From the NCBI RefSeq assembly GCF_025567285.1, contig NZ_JAOQJT010000002.1, forward strand, positions 310,001-374,000: DNA of 64,000 nt, read 5' to 3'. Source of the DNA: Coprococcus aceti. Lineage in GTDB: Bacteria; Bacillota; Clostridia; Lachnospirales; Lachnospiraceae. The position numbers and the translations under genes are program-made. Below are positions 54,415 through 62,117 of the stretch, in pieces. The first letter of the stretch is position 1. Every line of letters starts with the position of its first letter. The notes below the pieces were generated by a model. That model was not told the origin of the DNA and did no database searches. It was given only the letters and a program-made list of their open reading frames with translations.

Positions 54415-54771
54415 ATGAATAACAACGAAATTCTAAAAAAAATAGAAACATATATGAAATTAAGGAACTGGTCTATCTACAAATTGGCAAAAGAAGCTGA
54501 TATTCCTTACTCTTCTTTAAACTCAATGTTCTTGAAGAACACACAGCCCACAATTCCTACATTAGAAAAGATTTGTTCCGGATTAAATATCTCCATGTCT
54601 GATTTTTTCTCCGACAAACATGCTGAAAACATTCCTTATATGAGCCTAACAGAAGATGAGCAAGAGTTATTATCTCTATACAACAAATTATCAAAATCTG
54701 ACAAAAAACTTTTTATGTACTACGCTCGAGGATTTGCTAAATCAGATTTATCTACCAACGATTCTGAATAA
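54415..54771 (+). CDS. Small XRE-type regulator, divergent to the island operon
   Basis: 118 residues. HTH: WSIYKLAKEADIPYSSLNSMFLKNTQPTIPTLEKICSGL (about 19-57). The end DEQELLSLYNKLSKSDKKLFMYYARGF is a common tail of this group. AT-rich like the island genes, so probably acquired with them. Divergent, 143 bp from island protein A, suggesting it regulates it. GAGGT before the ATG. Confidence 0.85.
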   Translation: MNNNEILKKIETYMKLRNWSIYKLAKEADIPYSSLNSMFLKNTQPTIPTLEKICSGLNISMSDFFSDKHAENIPYMSLTEDEQELLSLYNKLSKSDKKLFMYYARGFAKSDLSTNDSE

Positions 54772-54803
54772 ATTATTTGTTTCATATTATGTTATAGATA
54801 AGA

Positions 54804-54838
54804 AAAAGCGCAGGTGAAAACAATTCACCTACGCTTTT
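54804..54838. terminator. Bidirectional terminator
   Basis: AAAAGCG-AGGTGAA pairs with TTCACCT-CGCTTTT with a single internal mismatch, between the XRE gene and the ABC permease gene. Confidence 0.85.
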
Positions 54839-54865
54839 ACATTTTTGCCATAATCTATTTTTTTC

Positions 54866-57589
54866 TTACTCTCTGTTCTTCAGCACCTCAGCCGGCACGA
54901 TCTTGTTCAATCTGCCGACCAGAACTCTGTTGATTATAAAATACAGGACAAGTATTCCGCCGTAAAGCGCAGCCCAGAGCCACGGGGCAAATGTCAGCTT
55001 GACGCCGCAGTTTACATTTGACACCAGAGAAGGATACACTGCACTCATTATAAGCTTTGCAAGTGGCAGGCATATGGCTGCTCCGATTGCGATTATGAAG
55101 AAATTGCCATCCAGATATAGCTTTCTGATCTCCTTCGTCCTGAAACCAAACACCTTTATCAATGAAATCGAGAATGCTGATCTGTCAATCATAACCTTCA
55201 TCATCAAATACATTACCACTACGAATATAAGTGTCGAGATAATAACTATCATAATAACCATACTTCTCATCTGATCTGCAAATATTCCAGCAGCCGACTC
55301 TATATCGGCCTTTGTTGTGGTTGCGTAAAGTCTTGCAGGATCAACCTCCAGATCCTTGTCTGAAAATACTACATTGTACTCATCACTTCCAGCTCCGAAC
55401 AGCTCCCTTGCATCATCTATAGTCATGAAAACATAAAATGCCGGAGTATACTGTGTCACGCTGTCCACTGTAAAACCATAATCTATATCATTCTCCTCGT
55501 CGTGGAGCACGATTTCGTCACCCACACCATAACCATATTTCTCAGCAAATGATGATGATATGGCAACTCTGTTCTTGCCATTCTTAAGGTCAACATCAAA
55601 ATACTTAGTATTCTTTGAAAGTCCAAGAACTGTCACATCCCAGTTGTAACCATATACCTCTTTCTTCAAAGTCTTAGCATACGCTGCCTCACCGCCCTCA
55701 GGGGGATTCTCTGTAGGATATTTGTATGTATACATATATTCATAATGGGTATCCTCCACATTCTGCTTCTTGACCTTTGAACAGAAAGTTGCAGTGTTAA
55801 GGCTTAACATCAGGCATATGAGGGCTATAAACATTCCAATCACAACGGTCAACCCTGTTCTCATCTCTCTGAGCATCTGTCTGACTCTGAATCTTCCGAC
55901 AAATCCCATGTCTCCGAGATCGACATTGCTGCCCTTCGGCTGCTTGATCTCATTCTTTATAAGTGAAAGAGCTGTCTGTGAGAGCTTCTTTCTGATAACG
56001 AAGTAGTTCACAACTATCGCTGCCAGTGGCGGCATCACGATACCGTACACTATAAGAATCGGCGGGATCTTCACATCCATAGCAGGAATTGAATAATACG
56101 CATATGCATCTGCCATCTGAACAGGGATTCCAACATTGCTTATCCCGATCAGGAAACCGATTATGCCTGCAGCTGTTGTGACTATGACCGGAAGTGTCAG
56201 ATAATGCATCATGAGATCTCTTCTCTTGACCCCCAGGGCATAAAGTGCACCTATGACGCTGCTCTCCTTCTCTATTCCATGTACAACGAATACCGATATG
56301 ACATATGTGAACAGAAGCATGAGCAGCACACCGAAGAAATATCCCGCCTGTACATTGATCTGCTGGTCATCAGCGGCTCCGCCTGTTCTCGGATTATCAT
56401 CACTTGTCACAAATGATGTAATATTTGCAAGATCTGTGTCGTAATCCTTGAGGAATGAATCCGTCTCCTTCTTGAGTTCTGCCACTCCATCCGCAAGCTC
56501 ATCCGAGCCATCCTTTGCCTCTGCAGCTCCGTCGGTATACTCCTTAATACCGTCCTTGAATGCCTTGATGCTGTCAATGTCACTCAGGGCACTTTCAATG
56601 CTCATCGCCAAAACTCCGCCCTGACTGTCGGCGATCTTCTTCATCTCGTCATTGTAATTATCCTCTGTGAGCTCTGTATCCAAACCATACGCTGAGAGAG
56701 ATGATGACGCCTGTTCAAGGTATGCGTCAAACAGCTCCTGTGCCGCATTGTTGAGCTTCCTGTTGTTATCAGTGAGTTCTCCAAGTCCATCTGCAAGTTC
56801 ATTTGCGCCTGACTTAAGATCCTTTATGCCATCCTTGAAATCGTTTATGGCTGCGCCAGTTCTATCCCAGTATTCCTGGAAATACTCATCATCTATTCTG
56901 TCTGTGTCAACCTTAATGTCCTCAAGAGCGTCCTTCACATCATCACATGTGGTCTTACCCTTAAGTCTGAACGCATAAAGATATGTCTCTGTCTTAACAC
57001 TCTCGCCTGTTGCATGAAGTTTATCATATGCACCCTCTGTAACGAATACTGTTCCAAACACCTTACTGTCAACTACAGTATCTGACATCTCCTTGAAAAG
57101 AGCATTATAATCAGGTGATGTCCCTATTCCTGTCACCTTGAATTCATTTCCTGCTATCTGTATTATATCTCCGACAGAAATATCATTTACCTGACTGAAT
57201 CTCTTCTCAACAACTATCTCATCATCAGCCTCCGCAAGATTTCCCTCATCACATTCCACAAGATCTATGTTCTCCCTGTTGGCAAATACCCTCAATGTCT
57301 TGCCATCCATGACCTCGTAGTCCTCGTAGAACATCCCCTCAACCTCTGCGCCAGCATCCTCAAGCTGGGAGATCTCATCATCGCTCAGTGGAACGAATAC
57401 GGAAAACTGACCATCCTCTATCTTATTTGCCTCGTCATGTGTCTCGCCATTGTCAATGATCGTATATCCGGCTCCTATCAGCGAGACAATGACATACATA
57501 CCCATGATGATAAGAAATGCAAGTGCTATGTATCTGAACAGATTATTCTTCAGATCCCTCAGAACCCTTTTTCTCAAAACCTTCTGCAT
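54866..57589 (-). CDS. ABC transporter permease, MacB/FtsX-like, large
   Basis: 907 residues. An N-terminal helix, a large extracytoplasmic domain of about 350 residues with an acidic, helical section (DLKSGANELADGLGELT repeats), then FtsX-type membrane domains: helices around 420-530 and the last three near 780-900. FtsX-type permeases work in lipoprotein, peptide or drug efflux and in envelope signalling. Two bases from the ATPase gene. The helical hairpin section is similar to those of large bacterial membrane proteins that bind partner proteins. Substrate unknown. Confidence 0.88.
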   Translation of the reverse strand: MQKVLRKRVLRDLKNNLFRYIALAFLIIMGMYVIVSLIGAGYTIIDNGETHDEANKIEDGQFSVFVPLSDDEISQLEDAGAEVEGMFYEDYEVMDGKTLRVFANRENIDLVECDEGNLAEADDEIVVEKRFSQVNDISVGDIIQIAGNEFKVTGIGTSPDYNALFKEMSDTVVDSKVFGTVFVTEGAYDKLHATGESVKTETYLYAFRLKGKTTCDDVKDALEDIKVDTDRIDDEYFQEYWDRTGAAINDFKDGIKDLKSGANELADGLGELTDNNRKLNNAAQELFDAYLEQASSSLSAYGLDTELTEDNYNDEMKKIADSQGGVLAMSIESALSDIDSIKAFKDGIKEYTDGAAEAKDGSDELADGVAELKKETDSFLKDYDTDLANITSFVTSDDNPRTGGAADDQQINVQAGYFFGVLLMLLFTYVISVFVVHGIEKESSVIGALYALGVKRRDLMMHYLTLPVIVTTAAGIIGFLIGISNVGIPVQMADAYAYYSIPAMDVKIPPILIVYGIVMPPLAAIVVNYFVIRKKLSQTALSLIKNEIKQPKGSNVDLGDMGFVGRFRVRQMLREMRTGLTVVIGMFIALICLMLSLNTATFCSKVKKQNVEDTHYEYMYTYKYPTENPPEGGEAAYAKTLKKEVYGYNWDVTVLGLSKNTKYFDVDLKNGKNRVAISSSFAEKYGYGVGDEIVLHDEENDIDYGFTVDSVTQYTPAFYVFMTIDDARELFGAGSDEYNVVFSDKDLEVDPARLYATTTKADIESAAGIFADQMRSMVIMIVIISTLIFVVVMYLMMKVMIDRSAFSISLIKVFGFRTKEIRKLYLDGNFFIIAIGAAICLPLAKLIMSAVYPSLVSNVNCGVKLTFAPWLWAALYGGILVLYFIINRVLVGRLNKIVPAEVLKNRE

Positions 57590-57590
57590 A

Positions 57591-58292
57591 TTACAAATCC
57601 TCCAATTCTGACGCTGGAACTCTCACTTCGTTCTCATACTCCTTGCTTATAAGGCCATCCTTTATGAAGATAACCTTGTGAACCATATTCTTGATGGAAT
57701 TGTTATGTGTTACTATCAGCATGGTCGTTCCATACTTCGCATTTATCTCCTCGAGAAGAACAAGAATATCTCTGGATGTCTTGGAGTCAAGAGCTCCTGT
57801 CGGTTCATCACAGAGGAGAAGTTTTGGATTTTTCACCAGAGCTCTCGCTATAGCACATCTCTGCTGCTGTCCACCTGAGAGCTGTGAAGGGAACTTGTTC
57901 TGATGCTCCGTAAGTCCCAGTGTCTTGATAAGATCATCCACAGGAAGCGGATCATCAGTCAGATACTCACACACCTGTATGTTCTCTCTCACTGTGAGGT
58001 TTGGAACTAGATTGTAGAACTGAAATATGAATCCCAGATTATCTCGTCTGTAATCTGAAAGCTGGTCGCTGGTCATGCCAAATATCTCTGTGCCGTCAAC
58101 CTTTATCGAACCTGAATCCATGGTGTCAAGACCACCTATACAGTTCAGAAGTGTTGACTTACCTGAACCTGACGTTCCCTGTATAACACACATCTGTCCT
58201 TTTTCAACACCTGTGTTTATACCTTTAAGCACCTGCACATAGCTTCCACCCTCTCCATAGCTCTTCTTTACTCCTGACACTTCCAAATACAT
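57591..58292 (-). CDS. ABC transporter ATP-binding protein, MacB/LolD type
   Basis: 233 residues. Walker A GTSGSGKST at 39-47, Q-loop FIFQFYNLVPNLTVREN, signature QLSGGQQQR, Walker B LLLCDEPTGALD with the D-loop SKTSRD, and H-loop IVTHN. Energises the adjoining large permease. AAGGAGG precedes the ATG. The stop is separated from the permease start by one base. Transcription is probably controlled by the TetR gene upstream. Confidence 0.94.
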   Translation of the reverse strand: MYLEVSGVKKSYGEGGSYVQVLKGINTGVEKGQMCVIQGTSGSGKSTLLNCIGGLDTMDSGSIKVDGTEIFGMTSDQLSDYRRDNLGFIFQFYNLVPNLTVRENIQVCEYLTDDPLPVDDLIKTLGLTEHQNKFPSQLSGGQQQRCAIARALVKNPKLLLCDEPTGALDSKTSRDILVLLEEINAKYGTTMLIVTHNNSIKNMVHKVIFIKDGLISKEYENEVRVPASELEDL

Positions 58293-58397
58293 AATTTTTC
58301 CTCCTTTATGATATCCTCGTTGTTCTAATTTTCATTTACTTTATTTTTTATAGCAACTCATTACACTTTAGTAGCTATTCAAATGTTCATTTGCATA

Positions 58398-58412
58398 CAT
58401 AACGCTGTTATG
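58398..58412. promoter_or_regulatory. Candidate TetR operator before the ABC operon
   Basis: CATAAC-GCT-GTTATG is a perfect 15-bp palindrome about 105 bp upstream of the ABC ATPase. The same motif appears twice at the tetR promoter. Confidence 0.6.
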
Positions 58413-58428
58413 GTTTAAGCCTTTTTTT

Positions 58429-58455
58429 AGGTCTTCCCAGCAATTCGGAAGACCT
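58429..58455. repeat. Inverted repeat between TetR and ABC genes
   Basis: AGGTCTTCC and GGAAGACCT form a perfect nine-base stem with a nine-base loop. It is not followed by T on either strand, so it is not a clear terminator. Confidence 0.5.
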
Positions 58456-58537
58456 GTAATAAGACATAATGGGAATTTGATTCCCCTGTACCACATTTTT
58501 CATTTTACTGTTTTCAATTTTCTATTCCGGTCAAATC

Positions 58538-59179
58538 TTATTCTGGATCCTGCCACGGCTTAACCAGGCCATACCAGCCTGAGATCAGATATTTCATACC
58601 TGTCTCAACGAACTTCAAGGCATCCTTCTCATTGTCAATATGTGTCACCATGAATATAAACATATCAATCTGTGAATGAGACATCCAATGTACCACATTC
58701 CTGTCAACCATCGGTGTTCCATAAGCCCTGCACATCGCCTCACATATAAATGCATTGTGTGCATCCATCTGATCCACTATATTGTCTGGCATGCTCTCCA
58801 TGCTGGATCCCTGTGACTTCGTAAGAACAAGAAGCACTTCTTCTCTATGCATATAAATCTCATGCACTATGTTCCTGGCCGACTCAAAATCACTGTCCTC
58901 ATTGTGGTCTGATGCCATGCCATTGTTCATCTCGTCCACCTCAACGGAAAAATGCTCGGTCAACACAGCGTTGAGTCTGTCCATCATATGTCCCACAACA
59001 TTGCAGAACAGATCGTCCTTATCCTTAAAAAAGAAATATAAAGCTCCGGTTGTCACTCCTGCCTTCTGACATATATTTCTAAGTGACGCACCCATAAATC
59101 CCTTATCCATGAACTCTTCCTTGGCACACTTTAGAAGTTCTTTCCTCGTCTCGCTGTCATGTTGTATTTTCTTTGCCAT
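58538..59179 (-). CDS. TetR family transcriptional regulator
   Basis: 213 residues. N-terminal HTH: ASLRNICQKAGVTTGALYFFFKDKDDLF (about 32-59). The C-terminal ligand domain has no recognised signature. The ATG at 59179 follows GGTGAGG. It is upstream of the ABC exporter and is likely its repressor, because the palindromic motif occurs at both promoters. The palindrome overlaps its own -10, so autorepression is expected. Confidence 0.92.
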   Translation of the reverse strand: MAKKIQHDSETRKELLKCAKEEFMDKGFMGASLRNICQKAGVTTGALYFFFKDKDDLFCNVVGHMMDRLNAVLTEHFSVEVDEMNNGMASDHNEDSDFESARNIVHEIYMHREEVLLVLTKSQGSSMESMPDNIVDQMDAHNAFICEAMCRAYGTPMVDRNVVHWMSHSQIDMFIFMVTHIDNEKDALKFVETGMKYLISGWYGLVKPWQDPE

Positions 59180-59211
59180 AATCCTCACCCATTTAATTAT
59201 AATATAAAATA

Positions 59212-59271
59212 ACATAACAGTGTTACGCTTGATAACACCGTTATGTTAAAACATATCGATCATTTTGTCAA
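59212..59271 (-). promoter_or_regulatory. tetR promoter with overlapping double operator
   Basis: TTGACA (59266-59271), 17 bp, TAACAT (59243-59248). Imperfect 14-bp arms at 59212-59225 and 59233-59246 overlap the -10 and start site; each arm with its neighbour contains one CATAAC-N3-GTTATG copy with one mismatch (59213-59227 and 59231-59245). Confidence 0.7.
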
Positions 59272-59276
59272 CTATT

Positions 59277-60548
59277 TTATTCCTTATACATATCGCTATA
59301 AATTCTGTCTATAGTCTCATCACGGCTCAACTTATCGTACAGATAATAGTCAGAATCTGATTTAAATGATCCATACACATCCTCAGATTCCAATATCGGT
59401 GCCATAATCGACAATTTGTCGCTGTTTTCTTTTCTCATAGCATCTGCCTGTACCTCAAATCCAGTCAGCATATCATGCTCATCAAGAACAGCAAGTGCCG
59501 AACTGCTGATCGGAACACCCTTTTCTGTTCCCTGTCTTAAAGTCATTTCCTCACCGTTCAACAGATAATTCAACAGCTTTGCGGCCGCTTCTGGGTGTTC
59601 AGTATTATTACTTATCGCATACATTGTTGCAGGTTTAACAAACCAGCCTAAAGATTTTGCCCCCGGCTCACATATGTATTCTCCTATTTTTACATCATAT
59701 CCATTTTCCTTCAAAGGATCACAATATCCTCCTGCATCACTTACCCACGCAAGAGTGCCGCCAACCTCACCGCTGGCAAAAGCATTCCTGTTAAATGAAT
59801 CTACAGACATTAAGACTTTTTTATCAAGTAGTTCCTTATAAAAATCCAACATGTCACCTATCTGTTCCTTATTCAGATTCAATGTGCCATCAGATTTGAC
59901 CGGATCATTTCCGGTTGTCTGTATATAATGTGAAAGCAGCATAAAAAATAATGATTTTTTTGTCATGCCCAGAGGATATACCCCATCTTTGCTCATGATT
60001 CTGGCTGCATCAAACAAGTCATCCCATGTTCTGGGAATACTAAGTCCATATGAGTTCCAAAGAGTCTCATTATAATAAAAAGTCTCCGTATTGAACGCGA
60101 TAGGAACAGCATTTAATCTTCCATTTTTTGTTCCAAAGGCAAGCTCTTCTTCAGTATAGTTTTCAAAATCAATATAATCCGAAAGCGTATTAAGATCATA
60201 AAAGCCAGATCCGTCAGAAGAATATGTATCAAGCCAGCCATAATTTATGAGCATAACATCCGGAGTCTCCTGTGATTTCATATATATATGCTGTCTTTTC
60301 TCGTATCCATTCCACACACCATATTTGCATTTGACGTTTATTTCTGGATTTTCTTTTTCAAATATATCAACAGCATCCAGTGTGTACTGGTTTCTACTAT
60401 CATCGCCCCACCAGGAATATTCTATAGTTATCGTATCCCCGACAGCCATATCTGTTTTTTGCTCTCCGCAACCACTAATTACAAAAAGCAAAAAAAGCAT
60501 CATCAAAACCGATAATCCTCTTTTGTGATTTTTAATTATATGTTTCAT
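59277..60548 (-). CDS. Extracellular solute-binding lipoprotein (sugar type)
   Basis: 423 residues. Lipobox ISGC with Cys27. The fold follows family 1 binding proteins: ITIEYSWWGDDSR at the start, PDVMLINYGWLD, AVPIAFNTETFYYNETLW and GGTLAWVSDAGG. No permease or ATPase gene follows; it ends upstream of tetR. The start at 60548 has GAGGTG. It lies 15 bp downstream of a membrane diguanylate cyclase, so it may present a ligand to that sensor rather than feed a transporter. Confidence 0.9.
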   Translation of the reverse strand: MKHIIKNHKRGLSVLMMLFLLFVISGCGEQKTDMAVGDTITIEYSWWGDDSRNQYTLDAVDIFEKENPEINVKCKYGVWNGYEKRQHIYMKSQETPDVMLINYGWLDTYSSDGSGFYDLNTLSDYIDFENYTEEELAFGTKNGRLNAVPIAFNTETFYYNETLWNSYGLSIPRTWDDLFDAARIMSKDGVYPLGMTKKSLFFMLLSHYIQTTGNDPVKSDGTLNLNKEQIGDMLDFYKELLDKKVLMSVDSFNRNAFASGEVGGTLAWVSDAGGYCDPLKENGYDVKIGEYICEPGAKSLGWFVKPATMYAISNNTEHPEAAAKLLNYLLNGEEMTLRQGTEKGVPISSSALAVLDEHDMLTGFEVQADAMRKENSDKLSIMAPILESEDVYGSFKSDSDYYLYDKLSRDETIDRIYSDMYKE

Positions 60549-60563
60549 CTGTTTCACCTCTGA

Positions 60564-62057
60564 TCAATCCTGATTTTCAACGAACCAGCTATACTGACTT
60601 TTTCCGTTTCTCTTTGATTTATACAAAGCGGTATCAGCCTTCTTCATCATGCTTTCATAATCAGATGAGTTCTCTCCATCTACTATGTAAACACCTGCTG
60701 ATAACGAAAGATTACATTCAGTATATTGTTTCGAAATCGTTCTGGTAAAATCTTCAGCCAACAGTCTCAGCTCAAATTCCATTTTCTTTCTAACACTTTC
60801 CAAAGTCCATCCAGTAAACTTCCTGTACACTGCAAACTCATCACCACCTACCCGTCCGATCACGGAATCTGCTCCAAGCATTTTTGTGAAGAGTTCAGCA
60901 GTTTTAGACAGAACCACATCCCCTTCTCCATGACCCAAAGTATCATTTACCTTTTTAAAATTGTCCATATCTATCATTATAAACACATGTGTGACTGTTT
61001 CTGACTTTTCCTCAAGACAGGATCCAACAACTTCTCCAAACGAAGCTTTATTCATAAGTCCTGTAAGCTGGTCATATTCAGCCTTTTGCTTTAATTCCTC
61101 AATAGCTCCGGAAACAGGTGTATATATTCTTTTCAATACAATGCTTCCTGTCACAACAACCAATAAAGCCAGCACAAGAGTTGCTACAAATGAATACAAT
61201 TTCAATCTCCCTACTTCTTTGAATATCTCAGATTCACCTATGTAAGACACTACTCTCCAGCCATTTGAACATTGTGCTACGGATATAACATATCCATCCG
61301 AATTTGTCTGATATTCGAAGTCGTCATTTTCCTTTGGAAGGTTCACTTCAATTTTTTCTCCAACGCATTTTGCATTATTTGAATACGCAACTTCCTCGAA
61401 ATCATTTACAAGACACACCCTCATATCCTTGAGTTCATGACTTAAATTCACCACTGAACTTAGTTCCCTGCTATAGAAAGAAGTTACGATCACAGCATTT
61501 TCATTAAGTTTCTTGACGTAGAAAAGCCTGTCTGGACTGTTTAAATAATCAAAAAACCAACCGGACATTGTCTTCTCGTCATTTATATGTCCAGTAAAAT
61601 ATGTATATATTCCTCCATCCGGAAAAGCCTGAAGTGTTGTGTTGGAAATCCATCCCACGCTCTTGTCATTGGAATATACGACACCAAAATCTGTAAAGTT
61701 GTCAAACACACCAAGGTCACTTATCCTATTCTGAATCGCCGCTTCCTGCTGTATTCTGGTAAATTCATCCAGACTATCATCTGTGGCATCATACTCACAC
61801 AGCTGATCATCGGAGAAAAAAAGAGCCACTGTATCTTCTATACCGACAAGATAATTGTCGACGTTGTATCCAAGCTGTTGGTTGTTAGACGATATAAGAT
61901 TCACTATCTTGCTTCTCATATTATCAACTGCCTGTTTTGTTATGATAAAAGATATCATACCTGCTGTGGCAACAACAGCAGCCAGGAAGATGATAGCGAA
62001 TCTCCTCCTGGCTTTGCTTATCTCATATTCAGTTCTGTTCCTGCTGTTTGCTGACAT
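60564..62057 (-). CDS. Membrane diguanylate cyclase with extracytoplasmic sensor domain
   Basis: 497 residues. Two transmembrane helices (about 15-38 and 280-300) flank a periplasmic-type sensor of the Cache kind. The GGDEF domain has GRVGGDEFAVY intact; the usual RxxD inhibitory site before it is not present (LGAD). It should make c-di-GMP in response to an outside signal. GGGGGAAG precedes the ATG at 62057. The -35 TTGACA of a probable promoter overlaps the stop codon of the upstream gene. Confidence 0.9.
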   Translation of the reverse strand: MSANSRNRTEYEISKARRRFAIIFLAAVVATAGMISFIITKQAVDNMRSKIVNLISSNNQQLGYNVDNYLVGIEDTVALFFSDDQLCEYDATDDSLDEFTRIQQEAAIQNRISDLGVFDNFTDFGVVYSNDKSVGWISNTTLQAFPDGGIYTYFTGHINDEKTMSGWFFDYLNSPDRLFYVKKLNENAVIVTSFYSRELSSVVNLSHELKDMRVCLVNDFEEVAYSNNAKCVGEKIEVNLPKENDDFEYQTNSDGYVISVAQCSNGWRVVSYIGESEIFKEVGRLKLYSFVATLVLALLVVVTGSIVLKRIYTPVSGAIEELKQKAEYDQLTGLMNKASFGEVVGSCLEEKSETVTHVFIMIDMDNFKKVNDTLGHGEGDVVLSKTAELFTKMLGADSVIGRVGGDEFAVYRKFTGWTLESVRKKMEFELRLLAEDFTRTISKQYTECNLSLSAGVYIVDGENSSDYESMMKKADTALYKSKRNGKSQYSWFVENQD

Positions 62058-62117
62058 ATCTTTCTTCCCCCGTGTTATATACATAGCTATTATATAACAA
62101 CTATTATTTGTAAATTG

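Noticed and set aside
50170..54771. Prophage or transposon
   Set aside because: No integrase, transposase, terminal repeats or phage structural genes are present, only base composition and unknown exported proteins.
58429..58455. Terminator of tetR
   Set aside because: The stem is perfect, but no T run follows it in the minus-strand transcript, so I list it only as an inverted repeat.
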